Part shown: positions 5,590-5,626 of the stretch, one piece after another
Numbering within the stretch: the stretch's first letter is position 1
Layout of the letters: every line of letters starts with the position of its first letter
Origin: an uncultured Hyphomicrobiales bacterium
GTDB taxonomy: Bacteria > Pseudomonadota > Alphaproteobacteria > Rhizobiales > Xanthobacteraceae
Assembly (NCBI GenBank): GCA_903891395.1
Contig: CAITEM010000239.1
Location: 1-5,626 of the forward strand
Direction of reading: 5' to 3'
DNA length: 5,626 nucleotides
Translations under genes and position numbers: made by a program
Notes under the pieces: generated by a model
What the model saw: only the letters and a program-made list of their open reading frames with translations
Databases searched by the model: none
Told to the model about the DNA's origin: nothing

Positions 5590-5626
5590 ATGGCCGACGA
5601 CCTGAACGTCCCGGAAGCGCCCGCCA
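5590..5626 (+). CDS. Possible start of a downstream gene, cut by window edge
   Basis: ATG at 5590, 4 bp after the yeiH stop, opens a frame reading MADDLNVPEAPA to the window end. Only 12 residues are visible, so no family can be named. GGAGAAG at 5570-5576 is rather far (13 nt) to serve as its ribosome site, so translation may be coupled to yeiH, or this may not be the true start. Confidence 0.35.
   Translation, partial: MADDLNVPEAPA

Overview
The window is GC-rich DNA with high-GC codon use and almost no non-coding space. Its best-recognised protein is the C-terminal part of a FixK-type CRP/FNR regulator. Together with a matching FixK/FNR box, this points to an alphaproteobacterium, most likely of the Rhizobiales (Bradyrhizobium/Rhodopseudomonas/Xanthobacteraceae neighbourhood). 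The assignment rests on protein character, not on a database search.

Layout from left to right: (1) positions 1-418, + strand, the 3' end of a FixK/FNR-like regulator carrying the E-x-x-S-R recognition helix. (2) 432-1859, - strand, convergent with it, a Tat-signal-bearing metal-dependent amidohydrolase related to the ATZ/TRZ/deaminase group. (3) 1860-2051, a divergent control region of about 190 bp rich in small inverted repeats. (4) 2052-3641, + strand, an FAD-dependent phytoene-desaturase-like (COG1233/PYROXD2-like) oxidoreductase. (5) 3642-3724, a short intergenic region with a full TTGA-N6-TCAA box. (6) 3725-4450, a CBS-CBS-BON protein. (7) 4530-5585, a YeiH-family membrane protein (putative sulfate/sulfite exporter family). 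(8) from 5590, the possible start of another gene that runs off the window.

The clearest biological connection is regulatory. The FixK/FNR box at 3657-3670 lies about 41.5 bp upstream of a plausible start site for the CBS-BON gene, the classic class II activation geometry. The regulator at the left end has the residues that read this half-site. The CBS-BON gene, yeiH and perhaps the next gene are therefore plausibly a low-oxygen-induced unit. The amidohydrolase and oxidoreductase are divergently transcribed and look like an accessory metabolic pair with unknown substrates.

I see no mobile elements, CRISPR arrays, tRNA or rRNA genes, and no strong intrinsic terminators. I did not find a clearly new system. 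The most useful observations are the FixK box, the altered catalytic motif in the amidohydrolase, and the inverted repeats in the divergent intergenic region.
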